Positions 42,987 through 52,572 of a stretch of DNA of 64,000 nt are shown here, piece after piece. Source of the DNA: Actinokineospora baliensis (lineage in GTDB: Bacteria > Actinomycetota > Actinomycetes > Mycobacteriales > Pseudonocardiaceae); assembly GCF_016907695.1 (NCBI RefSeq), contig NZ_JAFBCK010000001.1:4266001-4330000 (forward strand), given 5' to 3'. A model generated the notes under the pieces. It was given only the letters and a program-made list of their open reading frames with translations. It made no database searches and was not told the origin of the DNA. Within the stretch, counting starts at the first letter, position 1. Each line of letters opens with the position of its first letter. A program made the position numbers and the translations under genes.

Positions 42987-44690
42987 TTAATCGGCAGAAG
43001 CGGTCGGACGGCCCGAACCGGTGGTCAGAACGGCCCCCTGGATGTCGTGGATCACATAGCGGTGCGGGGCCATCGCCCCCGGCTTGCCCGGCAGCGCGGC
43101 CATCACCGCGGTGTGCAGCGCCTCCGGATCGGGGGCAGGCGCGGTCACGGACGCGGTGATCTGTCCGTCCTCGACGGTCACCCGCACCTGCTCCGTGCCC
43201 GCGGCCCCGCTCACCGCTGCCCGCACGTCGTCCAAGCTCACCCACGACGAGTCGAGCAGTCGCCACGATTCGTCCCGCACCACCGGAACCACCCCGGTCA
43301 CCGAGCCGATGTCACGCACCCGGACCTCTCCGGTCGCGGCTGTCACTAACAGGCGCTCTAGCGCTAAGAGCACCGTGTCAACCTCCGCGGCCGGGAAGCG
43401 CGCGGTGTCCACGTGCAACCGGATGTCGGCCTCTGTGTCGCTCACACCGCCTAACGTGAGCAGGAACGCCGTAGGCAATGTCCGATCCGGCATCGGCTCC
43501 AGCTTCGTGTCCGCTAAGGCAGCTACCGGGTCGGCCGGGGCGTTGGTCGCGGCGGCGGCCGTAGTGGCGCCGAGGTCGTTGAAGACCGCGTCGCGGTGGA
43601 AGTAGGTGCCGCGTTCCCGGCCCACGCTGTCGATGACCTCCCACAGTTCTATGGAGTCGAACTGCGCGTAGCGGTAGGCGTTGATGGTGGTGGCCTGCAC
43701 CTGCCGGACGACGTCGTCGAAGGTGGCGTCGTCGTCGAGCGTGTAGGGCACCAACGCGTCTTGCGCCAAGGGGCCTACGTACTCCCGCCACGCCGAGCGG
43801 AACCGGTTACCGCAAATGGACACGATGACCCCGTCCGGCGTCGCGGTCCGCACGCTGAGCAGCGCGGCCGCCGCGGCCAACACCGCGGTGGAGTAGCTGG
43901 CGCCGGTGCGGTCCACGATCATCCGCAGCGCCGCCGCGGCCGCGCTCGACACCATCCGCCGCTCCAGGTACCCCGGGGCGCCCTCCGGGTGCGGCGGCAG
44001 CGCGCACATCGCCTGCGGGACCTGCCGCAGCCGGGTGTCCCAGTACTTCAGCGCCGACCTGGTCCGCCGCTTGCCGACCTCCGACTGCTCCCACTCCGCC
44101 TGGTCCAGCGGCTGGTGCCCCCGCTCCTCGGCCAGGTCGTCGCGCCCGGCCAGCAGCGCGCGCAACTGCTCACCCACGATCGCCGCCCCCGCCGCGTCCA
44201 CCGCCACGTGGCAGAACAGCAGGACCACCACCATCGGCAGTCCGCCGCCGGTGATCACCAGCACCCGCAGCGGCAGCCCGTTGACCACGTCGAACGGCAC
44301 CCCGAGCTGCTGCCACACCAACCGCCCGATGAACGCCAGCGGGTCGTCGCCCTCCAGTTCGTGCAGCTGCAGATCGATCTCGCCCTCGACCAGCACCCGC
44401 TGGGTGGGCCCGTCGGGGGAGTCGAGCACGAACGTCGTGCGCAGCGCCTCGTGCCGGGCCACCAACACCCCCAACGCCCCCACGATCTCGGGCACGGTGT
44501 GCTCGGGGGACAACTCCACGAACACCGGCAACACGTCCGACCGGTCCCCATCGGTCCCCAGCCACCGCAACACGTTGCGCTGCCCCAGCGTCACCGGCCC
44601 AGTCCCACCCCGCACCCCGCGGAACCGAACCGGCAACACCGGCACGGCAGGCCCGTCGGGCTGGGACGCGATCGACTGCGGCACCGTCAT
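42987..44690 (-). CDS. Condensation-domain protein 3 with ANL C-domain-like tail
   Basis: A 567-residue protein. The condensation fold carries H161xxxD165 (CHVAVDAAG) with Cys replacing the first His; VARHEALRTTF and CGNRFRSAW match the other two condensation proteins, but similarity is lower. After about residue 480 a further domain (VRVTVEDGQITASVTAP to MAPHRYVIHDIQGAV) resembles the small C-terminal subdomain of ANL ligases. The usual catalytic Lys (TGK) is replaced (TTGSGRP), so it is non-catalytic. ATG 44690 has GAGGAG 8 nt upstream; the GTG at 44699 lies inside that site. Located 13 kb from the main cluster. Confidence 0.8.
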   Translation of the reverse strand: MTVPQSIASQPDGPAVPVLPVRFRGVRGGTGPVTLGQRNVLRWLGTDGDRSDVLPVFVELSPEHTVPEIVGALGVLVARHEALRTTFVLDSPDGPTQRVLVEGEIDLQLHELEGDDPLAFIGRLVWQQLGVPFDVVNGLPLRVLVITGGGLPMVVVLLFCHVAVDAAGAAIVGEQLRALLAGRDDLAEERGHQPLDQAEWEQSEVGKRRTRSALKYWDTRLRQVPQAMCALPPHPEGAPGYLERRMVSSAAAAALRMIVDRTGASYSTAVLAAAAALLSVRTATPDGVIVSICGNRFRSAWREYVGPLAQDALVPYTLDDDATFDDVVRQVQATTINAYRYAQFDSIELWEVIDSVGRERGTYFHRDAVFNDLGATTAAAATNAPADPVAALADTKLEPMPDRTLPTAFLLTLGGVSDTEADIRLHVDTARFPAAEVDTVLLALERLLVTAATGEVRVRDIGSVTGVVPVVRDESWRLLDSSWVSLDDVRAAVSGAAGTEQVRVTVEDGQITASVTAPAPDPEALHTAVMAALPGKPGAMAPHRYVIHDIQGAVLTTGSGRPTASAD

Positions 44691-44818
44691 GGCGAACACT
44701 CCTCATGTCCCGGCGGCGAACACAGCAGGACCCTAGGCAGCCCGCCTCCGCCGAACATGGGGGAAATCCCCTATCTTGACCGATCCCACCCGCTGGAACA
44801 CGACAGGTGTCTGTCCGA

Positions 44819-45560
44819 CTACTCCCGCCGGGGCAACTGGCCGGTCGGACCCGCGGTGACGGTGAACCGGCCCGGTCCGAAGGTGACCTGACCGGTCGGG
44901 CCGGGGGAGATCGGTCCGGTCCCCGCCTGCAGGTCCGCCTCGAACCCCGGCAGCTTGAGCTTGATCAGCGACGGCAACAACACCGCGATGGTGAACAAGC
45001 CGACCAGCACCGGCGTGGTCGTCGTCAACATGACGGCGGTGACCTTGTCGCTGGTGAAGAAGGTGACCCACAGCGTGCTGAGCAGGGCGATCGAGACACC
45101 CCCGCAGGTGCGTAAGTGCCCGCTGGCGGTACAAGAGCCGTCCTCGCGCGTCGCCCGCTAGCGAGCCCATCCGGTGGTGGGCCACACCCGCGACGAAGTG
45201 CGGGTCGGCCTCCTTGTCCGGAGCGGACCCGATCGCACCCTGTGCGTGCGCGTAGGCCTCAGCGTGCAGGTCGGCGTTCTGCTGCTTGTCCGCAGGAACA
45301 ACGCCCCCAACTCAACATGCGCCGCCGCGTCGTACCAATCACGATTGATCGCCTTGGCCAACTCCACCTCGGCCTCCTCGTACCGCCCCATCTGGACGTA
45401 CAGGGCACCGAGGTCCGCGTGGCCGGATCCACCTCGATCGCGGCGTCGAGGTGGGGGAGGGAGTCTTCGAAGGCGCCTCGAGCTGCGTGAACGTTCGCCA
45501 GCGTCAGCGGCGGCGGAGAAGGTCGATTTCGGTGGTGGTCACGGCTCCCCTTAGGCTCGT
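44819..45560 (-). pseudogene. Frameshifted TPR/membrane protein gene
   Basis: Read on the minus strand, coherent protein is spread over several frames. ANVHAARGAFEDSLPHLDAAIEVDPA (about 45520-45420) continues one base out of frame as DLGALYVQMGRYEEAEVELAKAIN...VELGALFLR. It continues in another frame as ADLHAEAYAHAQGAIG...DPHFVAGVAHHRMGSLAG (about 45290-45155), and finally as SIALLSTLWVTFFTSDKVTAV plus a second helix TPVLVGLFTIAVLLP. The parts suggest an ancestral TPR protein with two C-terminal membrane helices. At least three frameshifts and no single start make it a pseudogene. The last part (from ATG 45031) could still give a 70-residue peptide. Confidence 0.7.
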
Positions 45561-45611
45561 TCTCCACCCTGGTCGTGACACTCTCACGGTCCGTTACCGG
45601 TCAGGAGCACC

Positions 45612-46382
45612 GTGCCAGATCCGTTCGCCGCGTTGCGGGCCGATTGCGCCAACTGCCACGCGCTGTGCTGCCGCGTGCCCGCCTTCGCCGCGTCTGCGGA
45701 CTTCGCCATTGACAAGCCTGCTGGGCGTGCCTGCCCCAACCTGCTCGCTGACCACCGGTGCGGGATCCACGACCGGCTGCGGGCCAAGGGGTTCACCGGG
45801 TGCACGGTCTATGACTGCTTTGGCGCGGGTCAGAAAGTCACACGCACTGCGCCCGACGAGGCCCAAGACGTCTTCCCGGTTGTGCGTGACCTGCACGAGC
45901 TGCTCTGGTACCTCACAGAGGCCCAGCAGATCGCCGCGTCACTACGCGTCGACATCGGTCGGGTGTTGGTTGAGACCGAGGACCTCACCAACGCGGGCCC
46001 AGCTGTGCTGCGATCCCTTGACGTCCACTCTCACCGCAGCAAGGTCAACGCGCTGCTGCTTAAGGCGAGCGAGGTTGCCCGCGCGGGGACTCGCGGTAAG
46101 AACCACCGGGGTGCCAACCTCATGGGTGCCCGGCTGCGGCGCGCCGACCTACGCGGGGCGAGCCTAAGAGGGGCCTACCTCATCGGGGCAGACCTAAGAG
46201 ACGCTGACCTACGCCAAGCCGATGTGATCGGTGCCGATATGCGGGGGGCTGACCTAAGAGGGGCTGACTTCACCGGTGCGCTGTTTCTCATCCAGTCCCA
46301 ACTGGACTCCGCGCGCGGTGACTCCACGACCAAGCTGCCACCCAGGCTGACCCACCCCTCGCACTGGTCGGCTAAGGCATGA
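45612..46382 (+). CDS. Cys-rich N-terminal / pentapeptide-repeat protein
   Basis: A 256-residue protein from a GTG with AGGAG upstream. The first ~70 residues contain a Cys-rich motif (CANCHALCC, then CPN, HRCGIHD, GCTVYDC) that may bind metal, as in YkgJ-type domains. A helical middle is followed by pentapeptide repeats A(D/N)LxG from about residue 168 to 225 (GANLMGARLRRADLRGASLRGAYL...). The repeats form a right-handed beta helix. The 3' end overlaps the convergent membrane-protein gene by 11 nt. Function unknown. Confidence 0.8.
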   Translation: MPDPFAALRADCANCHALCCRVPAFAASADFAIDKPAGRACPNLLADHRCGIHDRLRAKGFTGCTVYDCFGAGQKVTRTAPDEAQDVFPVVRDLHELLWYLTEAQQIAASLRVDIGRVLVETEDLTNAGPAVLRSLDVHSHRSKVNALLLKASEVARAGTRGKNHRGANLMGARLRRADLRGASLRGAYLIGADLRDADLRQADVIGADMRGADLRGADFTGALFLIQSQLDSARGDSTTKLPPRLTHPSHWSAKA

Positions 46383-47238
46383 ACTTCTTGGGGCCGACCA
46401 GCGCGGCCGCCCCGATCAGCACGTAGCCGACCACCGGTCCGAACGACCCGACGCTGAGGTTGTCGAAGCCGTCGGCGAAGTCGGCGACGGCGGCCACGTG
46501 GACCCCGGACAGCGCCAGCAGGATCAGGCCCGCGACCCGGCGGAACATGCTCACCGCGGTCTTCAGCACGAAGATGACCACCACGGCGACACCGACCGCC
46601 GCCACCGCGACCACCACGTCCCGGGTGCTGAAGTCCTGCTCGATGCCGAACATGCCGGTCATCGGGGCGATCCCGTAGCGCAGCAGCAGGTACCCGACGC
46701 CGAGCAGGACCAGGCCCGCCCACACCACCTTCATCGCCACGGACTCGAGCACCGCGGAGAACGACAGCAGCACCCCCAACACGACCAGCGGGTAGCTGAA
46801 GATCACCACGTACCAGTCGCCGAAGCCGTGCGCCTGGCCGTCCGACAGGTCGCCCACCAGGCTCGCCAGCGACCTGGGGTCGCCGCCGTGCGCGACCCAC
46901 GGCAGCAGCGTGAGGCTCAGCAGCTGCACCAGCGACCCGACGATCGCCAGCACCAGGCCGACCCCGGGGATCCGGCGCGGACCGGACGACGACCTCGGCG
47001 GTGGCGCGGGCCGGGCGGGTGCGGGCCGCTGGGCCTGCTGAGCGGCGGGCCGCTGGGCCGACTGGGGCTGACCCGCCGGACGCTGGGGCTCCTGCCGGTA
47101 CGGCTGCCCTTGCTGGGGCTGCTGCGGGCGGGGCTGCTGGGGGTAGGGCTGCTGGGGCTGGTAGGGCCCACCGCCCACGGGCGGACCGTAGCCGCCCTGG
47201 CCGGGGTACCGGGGGTCGTGCGGCGGCGGTTGCGACAT
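46372..47238 (-). CDS. Pro/Gln-rich multi-span membrane protein
   Basis: A 288-residue protein with a cytoplasmic Pro/Gln/Tyr-rich N-terminus (about residues 1-85, many PQQP and RPAGQPQ units) and five hydrophobic helices after RRIPGVGLVLAIVG. The low-complexity tail plus compact membrane domain is common in actinobacterial envelope proteins of unknown function. It overlaps the end of the pentapeptide gene and diverges from the DGPF gene. Confidence 0.75.
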   Translation of the reverse strand: MSQPPPHDPRYPGQGGYGPPVGGGPYQPQQPYPQQPRPQQPQQGQPYRQEPQRPAGQPQSAQRPAAQQAQRPAPARPAPPPRSSSGPRRIPGVGLVLAIVGSLVQLLSLTLLPWVAHGGDPRSLASLVGDLSDGQAHGFGDWYVVIFSYPLVVLGVLLSFSAVLESVAMKVVWAGLVLLGVGYLLLRYGIAPMTGMFGIEQDFSTRDVVVAVAAVGVAVVVIFVLKTAVSMFRRVAGLILLALSGVHVAAVADFADGFDNLSVGSFGPVVGYVLIGAAALVGPKKFMP

Positions 47239-47357
47239 GTGCGAACCGTACAGTCAGGACCGGTCGAAAACAGCCCGTCGCCGAGGTGTCGATTCGCGAG
47301 GCAGCCATTCGTGTAGAGGGTGCGGGCCGCCGGGCCCGCACGACAAGAGGAGCCGAC

Positions 47358-47704
47358 ATGGCGCAGTACCTGCTCAGCATCCAGCAGCCCGACGGTGACC
47401 CGCCCCCGCCGGAGGTGCTGGACCCGATCATGCGCGACGTCGCCGCCCTCAACGAGGAGATGCGGGCCGCGGGCGCGTGGGTGTTCACCGCGGGCCTGCA
47501 CCCGGCGCACACCGCGACCGTGCTGCGCCCGAAGGGCGACGACGTGCTGGTGACCGACGGCCCCTACGCCGAGGGCCGCGAGCACGTCGGCGGCCTCTGG
47601 GTGATCGAGGCACCCGATCTCGACGCGGCGCTGGAGTGGGGCCGCAAGGCGGCGGTGGCGCTCACCCTGCCGATAGAGGTCCGCCCCATCGGCGGTCACT
47701 GCGG

Positions 47705-47708
<4 letters not shown>
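47358..47708 (+). CDS. YCII-related (DGPF) protein
   Basis: A 116-residue protein of the YCII-related superfamily with the DGPF-type motif [21 protein letters not shown]. It starts after AGAGGAG and overlaps the sigma factor gene (GTGA). DGPF proteins are the standard partners of ECF42-type sigma factors, although their biochemical role is unclear. Confidence 0.92.
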
Positions 47709-48874
<1,166 letters not shown>

Positions 48875-48881
48875 TTCGGGG

Positions 48882-49661
48882 GTGCCCTCGCCCCTGCGTG
48901 CCGTTTCGGCCACTCGGTATGTGACCCCCTTGCGCGAAGGTGGGTCGCTGCCCGGGTTGGTGGAGGCCGACGACCTGGGGATGTACGTGCTCAAGTTCCG
49001 CGGCGCGGGTCAGGGCCTCAAGGCGTTGGTGGCCGAAGTCGTGGTGGGTGAGTTGGCGCGGGCATTGGGCCTACCGGTGCCGGAGATCGTGCTCGTCGAC
49101 CTCGACCCGGAACTCGGCAGGGCGGAGCCGGACGAAGAGGTCCAGGAGTTGCTGCGCGCCAGCGGCGGCCACAACCTCGGGTTGGACTACCTGCCGGGGT
49201 CGTTCGACTTCACCCCGCTGGTGCGCGACCCCGGGCCTGACTTGGCCGCGCGGGTGTTGTGGCTCGACGCCTTGGTCCTCAACGTCGACCGCAGCTGGCG
49301 CAATCCGAACCTCTTGCTCTGGCACCGGGATGTGTGGCTCATCGACCACGGCGCGTCTTTGTACTTCCACCACCGGTTCGCGCCGGGATGGCAGCCCTCG
49401 CAGACCTACCGCTACGACGCTGCCGACCACGTGATGCTGCCGGTGGCGGGGTCGGTCGTCGAGGTCAACGCGACGCTCGCGCCGAAGGTGCTCCCGGTTG
49501 TCGATGACGTGCTGGAGTTGGTACCGGACGACTGGTTGGACAGTGTGTTCGACACGCCAGACCAGGCCAGGGCGGCCTATAGGGCGTACTTCGAGGCACG
49601 ACTGGCTGACGCGCCGCGCTGGGTCGAAGAGTTGGAGGCGACCCGTGTCGCACGTGTTTGA
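48882..49661 (+). CDS. HipA-family kinase-like protein
   Basis: A 259-residue HipA-like protein with the N-terminal ATP-binding part (YVLKFRGAGQGLKALVAEVVVGELA), catalytic-loop-like ALVLNVDRSWRNPNLL and metal-binding WLIDHGASLYF. It is shorter than HipA toxins (~440 residues) and lacks the HipA N1 domain. It overlaps a DUF3037 gene, a conserved pairing; no HipB antitoxin is present. Function outside toxin-antitoxin systems is likely but unproven. Confidence 0.85.
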   Translation: MPSPLRAVSATRYVTPLREGGSLPGLVEADDLGMYVLKFRGAGQGLKALVAEVVVGELARALGLPVPEIVLVDLDPELGRAEPDEEVQELLRASGGHNLGLDYLPGSFDFTPLVRDPGPDLAARVLWLDALVLNVDRSWRNPNLLLWHRDVWLIDHGASLYFHHRFAPGWQPSQTYRYDAADHVMLPVAGSVVEVNATLAPKVLPVVDDVLELVPDDWLDSVFDTPDQARAAYRAYFEARLADAPRWVEELEATRVARV

Positions 49662-50034
49662 GTACGCGCTCCTGCGAGCCGTACCCCGCCAAGACCGCGG
49701 CGAGGCCATGAACGTCGGCGTCCTGCTTTATTGCGCCAGCCTGGACTACCTACGCTGCCGCACCCATGTAGACCCCGACCGGCTGCGCGCCCTGGACCCC
49801 GATCTCGACATTGACACCCTCGCCACCGCGCTGACGCTGCTGTGCGGCGCCTGCGATGGCAGTGACCAGCGGGCACCGGTAACGGGCATCTCCCTTGGGC
49901 AGCGCTTCCGCTGGCTCACAGCGCCGCGCAGCACTCTCGTGCAGACCTCGCCTACACACCCCGGGCTCACCAACGACCCTGATGCGGACCTAGAGCGCCT
50001 GTTCCAGCGCCTAGTACTTCCCGTAGGTGCCTAA
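49645..50034 (+). CDS. DUF3037 protein
   Basis: A 129-residue protein with the DUF3037 start FEYALLRAVPRQDRGEAMNVGVLLYC and a conserved DLERLFQRLVLP end. The GTG at 49645 gives the family N-terminus and overlaps the HipA-like gene by 17 nt. Its stop overlaps the stop of the convergent UbiD-like gene. Function unknown; nearly always next to a HipA-like kinase. Confidence 0.85.
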   Translation: MSHVFEYALLRAVPRQDRGEAMNVGVLLYCASLDYLRCRTHVDPDRLRALDPDLDIDTLATALTLLCGACDGSDQRAPVTGISLGQRFRWLTAPRSTLVQTSPTHPGLTNDPDADLERLFQRLVLPVGA

Positions 50035-51245
50035 CGGCCGTAGGGGAGTGTCGCGTCGATGAAGCCGCGTTCGTCCGCGCGCGGCCACTCCGAACGACCC
50101 GTGCCCCGGGTAGCCATCGCCCACAGCACGTCCTCCGCGCACGAGGCGTCCACGTCGTCGTCGGTGAACACGATCAACCTGCCGAACGGGTGCCGGTCGA
50201 ACGCCCGCCGCGCCACCTCCGCCAGCCGGTGGTCGTCGGCGCTGGACCGCTTGCGCACCGACACCACCAACAGCAGCATCCCGCCGCCCGCCGGGCTGTG
50301 GTGGACGTCGGTGACCAGGTCGTCGTCGACCGCCCGCGCCACCGACAACGCCCCCGCCAGCCCCAGGACGACCGACTGCTCCCGCCCCTGCTCCACCATC
50401 GCCTGGTACAGCGGATCCGGGCGCGCGGTCACCGCGGTCACGGTGAGCACCGGGCGTCCGTCCGCCACCGCCTGGTCGAGGTAGCCCTCCAGGACGATCT
50501 CGGAGTCCGCCAGCACGGTCGACCCGACTCCCGCGCACAGCGCCACCGGCGCCTCGGCGAGGGCACCGGCAAGAGCCACTTTGTCGACCGGCCACAGCTG
50601 CGAGGTCAACGCGGACGCGATGGTCACGGCGGGAGGAGCCCCGAGGTTCACCGACACGGGCAACCGGTCCCCAGCGGCCAACGCCTCCGCGCGCAGGTTG
50701 CCCAGGGTCGGGTCAGGTCCCATGCACACAGCGAGCCGAGACTCGTCCAACGCCACCATCTGGTGCGCGGACAACACGGCAACGTCGCCGCGGTTCGCGT
50801 AGAGGACGCCTTGGGTGATGTAGCGCCCGGCGGTGTGGTCGGTCAGCAACGGCAGCTTGTGCAAGTCGACATATGGCCACCGCACGCGGTTCTGCGCGAC
50901 CCGCACAGGGGGAACAGCTGCCTCTATCAACGCCTTCGTGGTCTCGCGACTCGCGTACCGGGGGAGTCCGGGTAAGAGGGCCCGAACCCGGTTGGTGTCA
51001 CCGTAGAACCCGAGCAGGATCGGGATGGATGTGTCCGGCAGTTGGTACTGCACCACCATCTCCGAGTGCGGTGCCGACGGCAAGCCGGTGAACCGCTCGA
51101 CGAAGTCGGTCGCGACCGCGTCCAGGCGGAACAGCCTGCTCGTTGGTCCGTGCTCGTTGAGCGGGATCCGGCGCAACGCGGTGCGCAGTGACAACGCCGT
51201 CGGTTCTTCGACCGTGGGGGTGCGCGGGGTCGGGATGGCCGTCAC
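50031..51245 (-). CDS. UbiD-family (prFMN-dependent) decarboxylase-like protein
   Basis: A 404-residue member of the UbiD decarboxylase family, shorter than classical UbiD (~490). Family segments include the central YITQGVLYANRGD, the VSVNLGAPPAVTIASAL region and the C-terminal FTDDDVDASCAEDVLWAMATR. Such enzymes reversibly decarboxylate aromatic or alpha,beta-unsaturated acids with prenylated FMN; no UbiX-like flavin prenyltransferase is in the window. The GTG start overlaps the TrpC-like stop (GTGA). It is the last gene of an operon with Trp-type enzymes, so an indole or anthranilate carboxylate is a reasonable substrate guess. Confidence 0.82.
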   Translation of the reverse strand: MTAIPTPRTPTVEEPTALSLRTALRRIPLNEHGPTSRLFRLDAVATDFVERFTGLPSAPHSEMVVQYQLPDTSIPILLGFYGDTNRVRALLPGLPRYASRETTKALIEAAVPPVRVAQNRVRWPYVDLHKLPLLTDHTAGRYITQGVLYANRGDVAVLSAHQMVALDESRLAVCMGPDPTLGNLRAEALAAGDRLPVSVNLGAPPAVTIASALTSQLWPVDKVALAGALAEAPVALCAGVGSTVLADSEIVLEGYLDQAVADGRPVLTVTAVTARPDPLYQAMVEQGREQSVVLGLAGALSVARAVDDDLVTDVHHSPAGGGMLLLVVSVRKRSSADDHRLAEVARRAFDRHPFGRLIVFTDDDVDASCAEDVLWAMATRGTGRSEWPRADERGFIDATLPYGR

Positions 51246-51928
51246 CGCGGCACCCCGGCCCGGTGGGACAACCAGGCGGCCGGGTTGGGTGACCGCAACA
51301 ACGCCGTGCCGACCAGCACAGCGGTGTACCCGGCCTCCACCAGCCGCGTGACCTGCTCAGAGCGCTCGATGCCGCTGGCGCTCACCGGGGCGCGGCAGCC
51401 CGTCGCCCGCACGACCGGCAGCAGTTGCTCGCTGCGGCCCAGATCGGCCGGTCCGCGCTCCCGCAGCCGGATGTCCTTGTTGTTCACCGCCAGCACGCAC
51501 TCCCCGGGGTGCGGCACCGCGGCGATCTCGGCCTCGGACACCACCTCCACGAACGGCGTCAGCCCCAGCAGCAGCGCCTTGTCCACCAGCGTCGCCAAGA
51601 CCCGCCCCGGCACCAGCGCGGCGGTCAGCAGCACCGCGGCCGCTCCGACGTCCCTGGCGTGCACCAGTTGGGACTCCCTGGTCAGGAAGTCCTTCTGCAG
51701 CACGGGCAGGTCGCAGCGCGCGGTGATGTCGGCGAGCAGCCGCAGGTCCCCGCCGAACCACCTGCCGGTCACCACCGACACGCACCCCGCTCCGGCGGCC
51801 TGGTACGCCGCCGCGATCGCCACCGGCGACCGGTCGCCCAGCAACGACACCCCGTCAGCGCTGTGCACCTTGACCTCGGGGATCACCGGGATGGACGCCC
51901 CCAGCAGCGCCTCGATGAACCCGCTCAC
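51242..51928 (-). CDS. Diverged indole-3-glycerol-phosphate synthase (TrpC-like)
   Basis: A 228-residue TIM barrel matching TrpC. The Glu-x-Lys motif is kept (VIPEVKVHS), as are the LQKDFL lysine, SVVTGRWFGGD and the C-terminal VGTALLRS phosphate grip. The usual SPSKG after the first strand is replaced (VHSADG), and the N-terminal extension of normal IGPS (~45 residues) is missing. GTG start overlapping the TrpF-like stop. It should close an indole ring from a carboxyphenylamino-deoxyribulose phosphate, possibly a modified one. Confidence 0.82.
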   Translation of the reverse strand: MSGFIEALLGASIPVIPEVKVHSADGVSLLGDRSPVAIAAAYQAAGAGCVSVVTGRWFGGDLRLLADITARCDLPVLQKDFLTRESQLVHARDVGAAAVLLTAALVPGRVLATLVDKALLLGLTPFVEVVSEAEIAAVPHPGECVLAVNNKDIRLRERGPADLGRSEQLLPVVRATGCRAPVSASGIERSEQVTRLVEAGYTAVLVGTALLRSPNPAAWLSHRAGVPR

Positions 51929-52572
51929 GGCCGCCACCCCGCCACCAGTGCGCTCACCCTGCCGGGATCGATCCGACCGTTGCCGCCCCGGCAGCCGGTG
52001 TCCGCGTCGACCCCGGCGAACCTGGGGTGCCGCCGGACCTCCCGGAAGTCGGCGGCGTTGTCCGGGGTGATCCCACCCGAGAGCAGGAACGGTCGACTCA
52101 GCCGGTTCGCGATGCCCAGCACCACCTCTTCGGCCAAAGTCCTCCCCGTGCTGCCCAACGCCCCGTCCGGTCCCACACAGTCGAGCAAGAACATGTCCAC
52201 CCCCGCCTGCTCGTAAGCCCCCACCAATGCCTCCTCCAAGCACACCCCGGCCCTGACGTGCAGGGCCTTCACCACGGTCAGACCAGCCCCCTTGAGCACC
52301 TTGACCACCCTCGGCGGCTGGAACCCGTGCAGTTGGACCCACCGCACCCCGGTCGCCTGTGCGAGCCCGACGAGGCCATTGGCGTCATCGGTGAACGTCA
52401 CCAGCACCGGCTCCGGGCCGCCGCGCGAGGCCAACTCCGCGAAGGTCGACGGCGACAGGTTCGCGTGGCCGCCCCGCACACCGCACCACAGACCCACCAG
52501 GTCCACCCCGCCGAGCGCGGCGAGGTCCGAGGTGCGGGTGGCCCCGCAGACCTTCACCAGCGGCTCAGACAT
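51925..52572 (-). CDS. Diverged phosphoribosylanthranilate isomerase (TrpF-like)
   Basis: A 215-residue TIM barrel with the TrpF catalytic Cys in VKVCGATRTSDLAAL, the QLHG strand (RWVQLHGFQPP) and the C-terminal acid and phosphate-binding region LLSGGITPDN...GVDADTG. The segment after strand 2 (GLWCGVRGGHANLS) differs from the usual GFVFxxxSPRxVS. It overlaps TrpB-like upstream by 8 nt and TrpC-like downstream by 4 nt. Confidence 0.82.
   Translation of the reverse strand: MSEPLVKVCGATRTSDLAALGGVDLVGLWCGVRGGHANLSPSTFAELASRGGPEPVLVTFTDDANGLVGLAQATGVRWVQLHGFQPPRVVKVLKGAGLTVVKALHVRAGVCLEEALVGAYEQAGVDMFLLDCVGPDGALGSTGRTLAEEVVLGIANRLSRPFLLSGGITPDNAADFREVRRHPRFAGVDADTGCRGGNGRIDPGRVSALVAGWRP

Noticed and set aside
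44819..45031. Intact 70-residue membrane peptide gene
   Set aside because: The frame continues upstream into another hydrophobic helix without a start codon and belongs to the frameshifted TPR gene, so it was treated as part of the pseudogene.
48882..50034. HipBA toxin-antitoxin module
   Set aside because: The kinase is short and paired with DUF3037, not with a HipB-like DNA-binding antitoxin.
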